DNA from: Tetrapyrgos nigripes
Taxonomy: Eukaryota > Basidiomycota > Agaricomycetes > Agaricales > Campanellaceae
Direction: 5' to 3'
Assembly: GCA_013368315.1 (NCBI GenBank)
Contig: JAACJM010000055.1
Span: 124,001-188,000 of the forward strand
Length of the DNA: 64,000 bases
Part shown: positions 12,148-23,347 of the stretch, in pieces
Layout of the letters: the number at the start of each line of letters is the position of its first letter
How positions within the stretch are numbered: position 1 is the first letter of the stretch
Program-made: the position numbers and the translations under genes
The notes under the pieces: model-generated
The model's database searches: none
What the model saw: only the letters and a program-made list of their open reading frames with translations
Told to the model about the DNA's origin: nothing

Positions 12148-12431
12148 GAATCAAACAGCGCAAAGAACGTTCGGATGCTCGATTCATCTACCAGGGCTAC
12201 ATCTTTTGCAAGGCTGTTACCTCTTGCCCCGTTGTTGAAATAGTTAAGGCGAGCTTTTTCAATGCGTTTGCTGTGGACTTTTTCAGGATCGCACTTGCCC
12301 AAGTTCATCACCAGTGTCGAGAAATCTTGGAGAGTGCTGAACCGGTTGGCAAACTTCTGCTTGACAGTAGGAGCTGGTCGTGCAGGTGCGGATGTTCCGT
12401 TGGCGAGCCCCCACGCCATGCATATATGCAC
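12087..12431 (-). CDS. Hypothetical frame, possible second exon of transposon gene
   Basis: A reverse-strand open frame overlapping the 3' end of the transposase frame. It is not low-complexity (contains GARGNSLAKDVALVDESSI) and has ordinary amino-acid composition, unlike a random shadow, but I recognise no domain. CACTA elements often carry a second gene; this is the best candidate. Either this or the transposase C-terminus may be the real product here. Confidence 0.3.
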   Translation of the reverse strand: MHICMAWGLANGTSAPARPAPTVKQKFANRFSTLQDFSTLVMNLGKCDPEKVHSKRIEKARLNYFNNGARGNSLAKDVALVDESSIRTFFALFDSYGFKVWCLDLSASASELDA

Positions 12432-12492
12432 TTGAAAGACGTGCTAGTATCTTCATGTGAGTATTTACCTTCTAAATGCAGAAACTTGAAAC

Positions 12493-12822
12493 TCACAATA
12501 GTACCTCTAGCCTTTTCTGGCACCTGATCTCGGGGTATGCGGATTTCTTCAACCTAGTTTCGGGAGCAGGTTGCTTGGAAGAGGGTTTCTGCGTAGACGA
12601 CGCAGAGTTAGGCCTGGACGAAGGATTTTGCACAGTTGATGAACGATTCTGCATAGACGACGGACGACTCGGCCCAGATGATGAACGGTTCGTGGAATTC
12701 TGCATAGTAGATGAACGATTCAGCCTAGAGGACGTTGCAGAATTCTCCGTCGACGATGAACGATTTGGTCTAGACAATGACGAAGTGTTCTGCATAGATG
12801 GAGGTTTTCTCTTAGATGACAT
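12493..12822 (-). CDS. Hypothetical Ser/Asn/Arg-rich repeat protein inside the transposon
   Basis: A reverse-strand frame from an ATG at 12822 with imperfect repeats of SSxMQN/NRSS type, ending KRLEVLL and a stop. Degenerate 25-40 bp DNA repeats underlie it. It could be the first exon of a second transposon gene continuing into the reverse frame at 12431-12087 (which contains KFANRFSTLQDFSTLVMNLG), but I could not find a convincing splice junction. I do not recognise it; it may be non-coding repetitive sequence. Confidence 0.3.
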   Translation of the reverse strand: MSSKRKPPSMQNTSSLSRPNRSSSTENSATSSRLNRSSTMQNSTNRSSSGPSRPSSMQNRSSTVQNPSSRPNSASSTQKPSSKQPAPETRLKKSAYPEIRCQKRLEVLL

Positions 12823-12859
12823 TGGGAATGAACAGAGGGACAATACTGAACTTGTCACT

Positions 12860-14287
12860 TAGGGTACAGAGATTTTTATGAGTCGGGGAATCAGTAGTGG
12901 CACAAAAGGGTTTTTTTTGTGCAATCCTTTGACTTCTGCCCTATGTTTGATAAACAACAGCATACCATTATACCTTCAAATTTTTGAATCAAGGTCAAAC
13001 TGCCCATTGTATCACTGGTCTTTGCTATGATTTTCTTTCAACATACCCATGTTCGGATTCCGACCTCGATTAGGTGTGTGAGTGTTATTCTGCAAAGGTG
13101 GAGGTGGTGGAGGTGGGTTAGGCATGTTTGTAGGCATTCCATACACTTCGGTTTGGGACTCTCACTCAAGCGAGCTGGATGAAGTTGACTTGGAGTTTGG
13201 TTTTGGTTGCGAGCGGGATAAACTCGACTTGGAGGTTGGCTTAGGTTGCGAGCTGGATGGTGTCGAATTGGATGTCCTTTCTCTCCCCAACTTTTGTCCC
13301 CTTCCTGTGTATTTTTTGAAAGGATAATCAAACCACTTACCTTAGCCTTTCTTTGTTTGCATCCTTAGCCTTTCTTCACTTTTATACCCTTTGAAAATCA
13401 AGAACTTATGGAGACTGCCAAGGCTATTGGTCTGATTTCCTCATTAATCATTTCTCCTGGCTTGTACAAAGTACCGCACTCAGGATTCTGGCTGGAAAAT
13501 TAAAGCCTCAGTCGTTTCTCTTTTCCTGAAAAGCTACATCAATATTGTTTACAGGACCCTCCCGGTTGGCAAGAGATCCTCAAGTACTTTGGTGATTCTG
13601 AATGTCGATCATACATATTCCAATACAGCTAGCAAGGTCATCAAACGGTGATCTACTGTCTTCACGTGCAATTCCATTCTTCACGCCAAAAAAAGACTGC
13701 ATTTGTTATTGAGCACAATTTCATCATGGCCACCTACCTTACCGATCGTGTCATTGTCTTTGAGGGTCAGCCTGCAGCAATCAGGATTTTTTCTGGATTT
13801 TATCAGATTTTTATTCGCGACTTTGCTGATTTAATTGCGTCACGTCACAAGTCACTAACACGTCACGAGTTATGGTCACATGTGACGTTCCGGGATCCAA
13901 GCCACAGGAGGACATAGGGGATAGTTTCGGTTGGCATCGCAAAGGTTGTTAGTCGGAACTAAGGTATTATCTCGAATCGATGTTTTCCGTTCGTTTGGGT
14001 GAAATGTGGCGGGAAGTCCTCTCGTCTCGACGAGAGGACTTGCACGCATTTGATAGTTCCCTAAAGTTGTTCCTTTGTTTTTCCTGTTTTAGCTGTCGAC
14101 GCTTGCTTTCATTGTTGTTGTACATACATATATATCTCGCGTTTGTATTCTTTTACCATTGTATCCTTTGAAAGAAAACTATCTTGGATCTCAAAATCCG
14201 TTGCTAGGCATCGGTTAGTTTCTATTATTGGAATCTAAGTACATCTTGAGTATCCTAAGAGTATCCTAAGTTCGGATCTACTTGTTT
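12860..14287. other. Transposon right half without a clear gene
   Basis: No supported gene. 13080-13310 is compositionally biased and can be read in reverse as a Pro/Ser-rich peptide; the rest is AT-rich. It contains a 12-bp-arm palindrome at 14014-14041. Confidence 0.5.
14014..14041. repeat. Perfect 12-bp inverted repeat with 4-nt loop
   Basis: AAGTCCTCTCGT, then CTCG, then the exact reverse complement. It lies inside the transposon about 250 bp from the right terminal repeat. Confidence 0.85.
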
Positions 14288-14373
14288 GATTACCGGCTGG
14301 TGTGATGGTGAAGTCTTGGTCCGCTTCCCGTGCGGGAGCCAGACCTCTGCTTCCCATGAGCTTGCCCCCAGTG
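14288..14373. repeat. Right terminal inverted repeat of CACTA element
   Basis: It ends CATGAGCTTGCCCCCAGTG, the inverted match of the left end, and is followed directly by ATA. Confidence 0.85.
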
Positions 14374-14437
14374 ATAAGACTCGGAATCGAAGACGTTCAC
14401 TGGTCCTTAGTGAGCGCCTTTCTATCATGATGCATAT
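14374..14437. repeat. Direct repeat A bracketing the NRPS block
   Basis: ATAAGACTCGGAATCGAAGA at the left and CCTTAGTGAGCGCCTTTCTA at the right recur in the same order and orientation at 24791-24872; copy B has about 19 extra bases in the middle. Origin unknown. Confidence 0.75.
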
Positions 14438-14490
14438 CTGAGATCTGACCCTCACGTAACACTAATACGCCAGGTTTAAACCAGAGGCTA

Positions 14491-14693
14491 CAGTAGCTGT
14501 GAAAATTGATGCCGCTTCCTTTTTTGGAATTTAGCTCCGGGCTGGTTTCTGGCTTACTTCTTGATTTGGGATGGGCCAGGACAGATGAGAGAAGACCGCT
14601 GCACCACTTTTCTAGTGTTGTGAAGGCTGCGTTGAAGGAGAGTGAAGGAAAAGATTGTGACCCGGCACCCTGCATCAATTTTCGCAGCTACTG
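14491..14693. mobile_element. MITE-like element with TA target duplication
   Basis: A 203-bp interval bounded by 22-bp inverted repeats, CAGTAGCTG(T/C)GAAAATTGATGC, with one mismatch. TA dinucleotides lie directly outside both ends (14489-14490 and 14694-14695), as left by Tc1/mariner-type insertion. No coding capacity. It sits about 480 bp upstream of the NRPS start. Confidence 0.65.
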
Positions 14694-15171
14694 TACATCA
14701 GAAAACACGCGTTTCTATTGACCGGCGCCAAAAAAGATCGAGATGGCTGCTTGCTGCTTGACAGCGGTTGCACAAGCCGGGTCAGGCCGGGCAATATAAA
14801 CTTGATTAAATCTGATGTAGTGTAAGTGTCACCATTCTCTGAAGTTTTTCCCACTTCCAAAGCCTGGCAGGCGCGCGTTCGTTTGTCTGAAACACCGGGT
14901 TGATGGGCCCCGCAAAGAAATGTAGGAATAGTGTCCATTGGATCTCCAGATTGCACCCCAAGATATTGAGCATGCACGGATGGATTGAAGCTGTTTTGAA
15001 TTTGTGCGTGCATTTTGAAGTCGCCACTCAGTGCAACCCACATTAATCCCATTGCAGCCTTTTCATTGTTTCTTCCAGCAGCTCTGTTCTCTGTACCTGT
15101 TCTTTACCAGGACCACAATTCACTCCTTTTTCCTTAAATACTCATAGGAACCGCCAAAATGAACTATAACC

Positions 15172-18100
15172 ATGTCGTTGTCTGACAAGGTTTCTGACAG
15201 TGTACCACTTTCCGTCTCTCCTGCTACCCTCCCTGTGGATTTTCTGCACCAAAATGGAGAGGATGCCCTGTATCAGTACGTCGACCTCGATATCGCGGAC
15301 GGCACTTTGCTTTGCAAGCTGTCCCGGGCCTATCCATTGCTACCTGTCTCCCGCATATATGCATCTGCACTCTGTGCAACAGTGTTCTGGATTACAGGGC
15401 AGAACTCTGGTGCTCTAGGTCTATTGAGCGATGCTCATCAATTGGTTTACTATGACATCGACTCGGATACAACTCCGTACGTTCTCTTTCTCGATCCTCT
15501 TTCATTGCTGACTCTTGCGCAGGAGAGACTTGACCCAAACTTTATCGAGTTTTTCATTCAATCCCAAAAACTTCGGTGCACTCAGCTATCGCATTGCAAT
15601 CACCTTTGGCCCAGCTACGGAGGAATGCCAACACCTTGATGTAACCAATGTCCATTGCGAATGGCAATTGCTGCATGACACGCAAGCCCTTTGAGCCCGT
15701 ATACACTTTGCTAGCGATCTGTTTTCGCTTTCAACAATACGCATCTTTGCCAATGTATACTCTCGTGTCTTGGCTGCATTTGCAACAGGCCCTTTGGCAA
15801 AGATTGTAACCCTTCCCTTATACTGCTCTCTCGATTTGAAGGAAACTGCAGACTGGAATGATACCAACCGCAAGTCATTGGAATTTTCATCTATTGGTGA
15901 CATGTTCTGGCACTGGGCTGATAAGATTCCTGGCGCCATGGCTGTTGAAAATAGCGACGGCAGTCTGTCATTGACCTATCATCAACTAGATCAATGGTCG
16001 GGTGTGCTGGCAAGTTGGCTGGTCGCACAGGGTCACGGCGGCGAAAAGGAAACAATTATTGGTGTTTGGCAGATTCGTAGTGCCATGTTGGTGGTGACTT
16101 ACCTTGCTTGTCTGAAGGCGGGTTGTGCTTACCTGGTACGTTTGCCTCTCATATTTTCGACGCCGTGATTCTTACCGTCCTCGTAGCCTATCAAAATGAA
16201 CTTACCTTCAGAACGTGTCCGTGCAATGCTCACCATCTCTGGGTGCGGGCTGGTGCTTGGGTATGGAACGCCCTATGACTTTCCATGCAAGGACGTCGTT
16301 CAATACATGGACCTTGCTACCAGTGATATGCAGCAGGTTCTACTTCACACTCTGACCACTTCAGCCTATCTCCCCTCTGTAACCATCAGCCGACTCTCTT
16401 CCTTGATCTTCACATCTGGATCTACAGGCGTCCCCAAAGCTGTCATGATACAGCACATTTGTCTGCTCAATTTTCTCGTTTCCGAGTACAAACCGTTAAA
16501 TCAGGGTGATAGAGTTGCCATGATCCTCAACATCGCTTTCGATGTCTCCAGCGGTGAGATTTGGTATCCTCTTGCCCATGGGGCCACCCTTATATGTCAT
16601 ATGCGGCCTTACAATGCTCCATTTGATGTCAAGGACCTGTCATCCTTTCTGGAGGAGAAAGCCATTAATTCCTTTGATTCTTCCACCGCTGTTCTCAGGA
16701 GTCTCGTCGAAGCACGCTTCTTCGAGAAGGAACTTCCATCATTGCGCTCCGTTGGTCTGGCTGGCGAAGCTGTGTTCCTGGCCTACATCGGACCTATCCT
16801 GAATGCCAAGCCCAACATTATTCTTATCAATAATTATGGCCCCAGTGAGTGCACCATTTACGCCACAACATTCACCATTCCTTCCAGCTACAATCAAGCA
16901 AATGTCGCTATAGGACGTACCATGAAAAACATTGGTGCATATGTTGTCGACAGTGACTTTAAGCCTGTTCCGCTGGGTGTTTGTGGAGAGCTGTTGTTGA
17001 CTGGAAAGAGTCTTGCACGAGGGTACATGAACAGGGAGGACTTGACCTCTGAGAGGTTTATTTGGCTTGGGGAGGATCATTACTTTGGCAATCTGCGTGC
17101 TTATCGCACTGGAGATCTCGTCCACCAGACAGCTTCTGGCGAGTTGGAGTTTATACGCAGGGTGGAACAAGGTCAAGTGAAGCTTCGCGGTTATCGAGTG
17201 GAACTTGGAGAAGTCGAGCGTTCGATTGAGCAGCATCCATTGGTGAAGGCTGCTGTAGCTGTTGTGTGTCACCACGGAGAAAGTGATGATCGTCTCATCG
17301 CTTATTTCACCGCAGATGGCAATGAACTTCAGGAATTTCCAGAGGCTTTGAAGACTTGACTACGCAAGTTGCTCCCTCCATATATGATTCCATCTCTGAT
17401 TGTACATGTTCCTGATTTTCCACTCGGCACTACTGGCAAGGTCGACCGAAAGTTGATGAGCACCATTGACTTTCTGAATCAACGTGTGACAGTCACTGCG
17501 AAAACCGATTCTCAACTTCCTAAACACCATGATACTCCCGAGGAATCCGCCATCCTGAAAATTTTCAGCCAAGCACTCAGGATCTCTCCCAGCACTCTTG
17601 ATCGTCACAACAACTTCTTCGAGATGGGTGGCCATTCGCTAATTGCAGTTCAGATTGTTGCCGCCGTTAGGAGTCATTTTGGGGTTTTGTTCACTATCAA
17701 ACACTTTTACAACAATGCGACAGTTGCAGGTGTCGCCGCCAGTTTATCCCAATGCGACTCGGACGCAGACATTCCCTTAAAGCGTCTGCCAGATTATCAA
17801 GAGCTCTTTCCTGCTTCTGAGTCGCAGACTCGGATGTGGGTGGAGGAGCAGATGAATTCAGGGTTATCCAGGAACAATGTTGGTTTCCAGCGAAAGCTGA
17901 AGGGGAGCTTAAATCTCGATGCTCTACGGAATGCGTTTATTGCCCTCTTATCCCGACATGATGCTCTGCGTACAGTTTTAGATATGCATGAGGGAGATTT
18001 GGTTCAACGCATACTTTCCGTTGACCAGTGTCCTCCCATTGCAGTTCTTGACTACCAGGTATGCTTTGTTCTCGTCTAAAGGCTTTATTATACCTGATAA

Positions 18101-21100
18101 TAGCTTGTTTCAGCTATCTTCCCAATGTACTCCATCAGAATTGTACGAAGCTGAGGAGCGTGCTCGTTCATTTTTGATGGATGAGCATGCGCATCCTTTT
18201 GACTTGGGGAAAGATATACCCACACGCATAGCTATTGTCAGGGTCTGCCCCGATCTTCATTTTGTCTCGATGATCGTTCATCACGTTTCCTCAGACGGAT
18301 GGTCAGAGGGTTTGATCGACCAAGACCTGGCTATTCTGTACAACTCGTTCCTCACCGGAGTGGAGCCAGCTCTTGATCCCCTTCCATTTTGTTATTGCGA
18401 CTATTCTGTCTGGCGGAAGCAGAAGATTCAGGACAGTTCTCTGACCGCTCAGCTGGAATACTGGACTAAGCAATTGGAAGGTGCACGCCCATTGGAGCTG
18501 TTCACAGATTATCAACGTCCGCTGAAGCTCAGTGGTCGGGCTGCTGAGCACTCTTTCAAGATCGAAGCTGCTTTGGTAAAATCTATGCGTTCGCTGGCAG
18601 CCGTCAATCAGACTTCGCTTTATGTTGTCTTGCTTGCTGCCTTCCACGCTACAGTTTATCGGTTGACGGGTCAGGAAGATGGCATGATTGGAATGGTGAA
18701 TGCAAACCGACCAAGGGCTGAGCTAGAGCGTATCGTCGGATTCTTTGTCAACACTCATGCTATTCGTCTTTCCGTTGACCCAGATACCTCTTTTAACGAG
18801 ATGATAATGCAGACAAGTCGAGTCACTGTAGAAGCATTGCAGCATTCCGAGGTCCCATTTGATCAGGTAGTTGCTCGCCTTGCACCTCAACGTGATTTGT
18901 CGCGCAATCCATTGGCTCAACTCAGTGAGTCATATTCCTCTTTTCTAGGAATTTTGATTAATTGTTGGCTATCATAGTGTTTGTCCTACAAGATTTTTCT
19001 GGGGTTGTAGATCAGAAGCATAGTCATACTCTCCATGGCATAACTACTGAAGAGATCAGGAATGCCACTGTTCGACTCGATCTCTCTATTCACCTCTTCA
19101 CCAATGGTAACGAGCTACACGGATATCTCATGTATCAATCTGACCTGTTCTCGTCTTCCACGATCCAGACAGTTTGCGATGTCTTTCTACGTGTCATCAA
19201 GACAGCGACTCAGTATCCATCATCACGACTATCTACACTTCCTATTATCAGAGCACACGATTTCGAAGCTCTGTCTCTGAAGAACGCTGACAAGAAAATG
19301 GCAGCATCTCAAGTGTCTATCGGTGACAGATTCCGCGAGGTTGCTGGCCAGTACAGCAACTCTGTAGCCGTTGTGGATGGGTCAAGTTTCCTCACGTATG
19401 CAATGTTGGACGAACAAAGTGATCGTCTTGCATCCTGGCTGGTTAGCCGAAGGCTTCCTTCAGAGTCTATTGTCGGTGTGGTGAGTCAACCTACATCTTA
19501 CTCCTGAAACATGATTCTGAACAATTGTTATAGCACATGCATCGTTCTTCGCTCCTAGCTATTACCTATACCGGATGTTTGAAAGCAGGGCTGGCATACA
19601 TGCCTATGGACAAAGCTCTTCCTCTTGATCGTATGCGTTTAATGGTTCAACAAGCCGCATGTCGTCTTGTACTCACATCGGAAGAATGCGACCTTGGAGA
19701 CGATATCCTGACCATCAATCTTCACGAGGATAAAGTAATGCTTTCCACGCCAATCGTCCCATTACCGGCAGTATCTGTACATGACCTATGCAACTTCATG
19801 TTCACCAGTGGTTCTACTGGGGTCCCAAAAGCTGTCATGGTGGAGCACTGGGGAATGCTCAATCTCTGCGCACCTGAAACTTCAAACTGGCCAGGGAGGA
19901 TGAAGAACGCGTTGACGACTTCCATTGGATTTGATCCTTCGGGATTCCAAATCTTTTCAACTCTTCTTGGTGGCTCGGAGTTGCACTGTCTTCCTGATTG
20001 CGGCATCTTTGATGGTGAAGAGTATCAGAATTTCATTGTGGACTCTGGTGAGTGATTGTATATGAAGACTCTACTTCATAAACTTACCAATGCGATATTT
20101 TGCAGGAATTGAACGATGTGGTATGACACCTTCTGTGCTCAACGTACTTTTACAGTCTGAGAATGACTGGCTTGAGCGTTCATCTCTGCAGCACATTATG
20201 CTTGGCGGGGAAAAGCTGGTGCCTTCAGACGTGGCAGAATGCGTGCGCCGTCGACCTTGTCTGCAAATCTCATCGTCCTACAGTCCAACCGAAGCATCTG
20301 TCCACAGTGCTTACTTCCTTATCCCCCCTTCACTTGTCATGGAGCAGCTTTGTAGAATACCAATTGGCTGACCTCTCCCCAATACTCAGATTTACATCGT
20401 CGACAAAGACCTTGCGCCTGTGCCAGCCGGCGTTCTGGGTGAAATCGTTGTCGCCGGTGTCAATGTCGCCAGAGGATATTTGAACCAACTTGCGCTCACA
20501 GCAGAGCGTTTCGTTATACCGGAAAACTCACTTCTTGGCGATCAAAGACTGTACCGTACCAGTGATGTTGGCTTCTGGACATCGGAGGGTCTTCTTCAAT
20601 TTATTGGGCGGAAAGATACGCAACTGAAAGTTCGTGGACAGCGTCTAGAGGCGGGAGAAGTTGAAGCCATCATAAAGCATCATTCTGGAGTCAAGTCTGC
20701 CGCAGTCGTCCTGATTCCGACTCAAATTGGTGACAAGTTGGTTGCTTATATCCAGCTAGGTGCCGACGAAGAAGTGAGGGAAGGAGGTGCCTTGTCTTTA
20801 TGGGAGAACCAGTACAACCGAGAAGACATTTATGGAGAACTTGATGACGATGTGGTGGGCCATGATTTTGCGAGATGGGTCAGCATGTACACTGGCGAGG
20901 CCATACCAGTCATAGAGATGGAAGAGTGGTTGGACGACGCCATTGCTCACATTGCACCGAAATCGACAGATCGTGTTTTGGAGCTGGGAGTTGGAACAGG
21001 CAAGATTGCGTGGAACATCCTGGAAAGGGTGACATCCTTCGTCGGAACCGATCTATCATCAGTGGTCGTCAATTTCATGAGTGCTCAGATCGCTCGCAGA

Positions 21101-23231
21101 GGCGTTTCTTCTCGACTATCTGTGTTCCAAGCTGCTGCTCACGAATTCGATCAAACTCCCAAAGAAAACCCGTTTACCCTAGCTATCATCAATTCCGTCG
21201 CCCAGTACTTCCCCAGTGCTGGCTACTTCTATCAAGTCATCGCCAACATACTCTCCGTCATGCCCCAAGGACGTATATTCATTGGTGACATACGCAGTTA
21301 CGCACTAGTACCCTACCACGATTTGGAGCGTGCACTGTCTGTTCTCGATGATAATTCTTGCATCCAAGATATCCGTGATACTATCCAGCGATACACAGAC
21401 GTCCAGGACGAGTTCCTTCAAAGCCCTGCCTTCTTCTATGATCTTCGCGTTCGTTTCCCTGAGATCGTCCACATCGAAATCGAACCGAAATTCATGCACC
21501 ACCGAAACGAGCTCAGTCGCTATCGTTATAGTGCTACACTCCACGTTGGATCCCCTCCTGTTCTTGTAACATCAAAAGACTGGATTGATTGTGCCATGAT
21601 GGAGTCCGTCGCAACCGAGTTGAGAGCTAGGCTCAGGAACCACGACAATGCTGCTTTTGGCGCTATCAATATCCCTGTTTCTGATGTCCAAGAGGTTCAG
21701 AAAGCTCTTGAACTTGTCAAAGCATCCAACGCTCCGACATCAGTCCAGACCCTTCGTCAAAAGTTGACAGACGCTCTAGCTACTGCCGAAGTTACACCTG
21801 GATTTGTGATGCAGATGGCTCAGGAAGAAGGATGGAATGCTATTCTGGACTTCTCCTCACAACAGCCTATACCATCTCTTTGTGCCATTTTCACTCGGAT
21901 CACGGATGTTCCAGTAGGCAAACTCGTCGGTGATTTCCCTCCATTAAACTCATCGGAGTCAGTGCCATCCTATAACGTGCTCGCTGTCAAAGATGCGGAG
22001 CTAGTGGCCGGAATCTTGAGCGCTGTTGAGAAGCACTTGAAAGATAGTCTACCAGCGTATATGATACCCAGTCCGATCATCCCTGTTGACGAGCTGCCGC
22101 TAAATAGGAGTGGAAAGTTGGATAGGAACATGCTGGCATCAAGAGAGTACTTTGAGAAGTATGCAGGAACGAGTTCGTCGTTACCTCATGTCTCAGGCGA
22201 TTTGTGAGTTGTCATACTTTTCTATTTCTCGCCCCAGACTTATATCTCTATTACCTGTGCACAGAACGAACACTGAACGTGATGTACTCGCTATATTCGC
22301 CCGGGCTCTCAACCGTCAAGCAGATACCATTGATATACACGAGGGTCTTTTCAATCTTGGAGGCCATTCATTAATTGCTACCCTCATCGTCGCTGCCCTT
22401 CGTCGCGAACTCAAGACCAGCTTGTCCATGACTAACTTCTTCAAACATCCCACTGTGAAAGACACTGCTGCGTACATCGATACCGAAGAAGGACGTCCCA
22501 GCGAGGGTTCCATGTCTCTAGCTGAAACAATTGGTGCCAATGCAACTATCACCGTCCGTAATGAGCTTAGTGGTCCAGCGCTCTTCCTGTTCCCAGAAAC
22601 AACCGGTTTCGCCTCTGTGTATTCTTCTGCATTTGATTACATTCCGCAGAAGATTGTAGCATTTGGAGACCAGAACTGGGGTCAGGACGACACTACCAAG
22701 TCTATTACATCCACCATCACTTCTCTCATTCCAGCCATGCGCGCAGTTCAACCCCAAGGTCCCTATTTCCTGTCGGGATGGAGTTTTGGTGGCTATTTGG
22801 CTCTTGAAGCTGCTCTGCAGCTTGAAGCAGTGGGAGAGTCGGTCGGTATCGTGATGATGTTTGATTCCAGCGTCAATCATTATGAGCGCGAGATTGGTAA
22901 AGAGCGTTGGTATTCAGAGCTTGACCCTCTTCTCGGAATTACAGATAAAGCACACTGGTTGACGCAATTTAGGAAATGCAATCGGATGGTCTACGAATAC
23001 GACTTACGACCTGGATGCTTTGGTGGGCGAGTGGTGCTAGTAAAGGCTGAGAGGGGTAGAGGTGGGGAAGAGCATCTTCCTTCAGCTGACCCTTATAACG
23101 GTTGGCGCAAGATTCTTCCGCAAGTAGAGGTCATCGGCATAGACTCGGTGCACAGGGCGATGTTTGATCAAACCAATGGACCAGAGATGGGGAAAATTAT
23201 TACTGGATTGCTTAACGAAGTTGAGGTGTAG
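15172..23231 (+). pseudogene. Two-module NRPS with embedded methyltransferase, disrupted
   Basis: Exons 15172-16135, 16187-18058, 18114-18924, 18978-19480, 19534-20047, 20106-22203 and 22265-23231 would encode about 2575 residues. Domains in order: a vestigial C-like N-terminus (IHFASDLFSL), A1 (FTSGSTGVPKA; GKVDRKL), T1 (GGHSL), C (HHVSSDG, canonical), A2 (FTSGSTGVPKA, SPTE) with a SAM methyltransferase (VLELGVGTGK) inserted late in the A domain, T2 (GGHSL) and TE (GWSFGG, with a late His in DSVHR). It should make an N-methylated dipeptide-type product. Eye-aligned substrate codes: A1 about DVGTGANIY, A2 about DPFSMGSVH; unreliable. Lesions: one extra A in the run 15566-15570, and in-frame TGA at 15690-15692, 17357-17359 and 20369-20371. 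Splicing and domain motifs are otherwise intact, so the loss looks recent. No tailoring genes adjoin it. Confidence 0.85.
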
Positions 23232-23347
23232 TCGGTTGTTTTTATGTACAAATTATACTAGTTGGCATGTAAGAAAGAAACAAATCCGATAAAATATACA
23301 AGGCTTCAATCAAAAACATACGTCCAATCATTAACGGTCTTGTTCCC

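Larger units (their letters stand above)
9960..14373. mobile_element. CACTA-type DNA transposon
   Basis: A 4414-bp element whose ends start CACTGGGGGC and finish GCCCCCAGTG. The outer 27 bp of the two ends are inverted copies with one mismatch; similarity continues with gaps for about 88 bp. It is flanked by ATA on both sides (9957-9959 and 14374-14376), a 3-bp target duplication as expected for CACTA elements. It encodes a Tnp2-like transposase on the forward strand and short, repetitive, doubtful reading frames on the reverse strand. Subterminal CATGGGAAGCAG motifs recur at 9975-9986 and 10012-10023. The matching ends suggest fairly recent insertion. Confidence 0.85.

Noticed and set aside
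13082..13327. Forward frame with a poly-Gly start in the transposon
   Set aside because: Compositionally biased, no family resemblance; the reverse Pro/Ser-rich reading is no more convincing.
20352..20389. A 38-nt GT-AG intron that would remove the third NRPS stop
   Set aside because: It is too short and would delete the conserved IPIG-x-PLPN segment of the adenylation domain; a point mutation is simpler.
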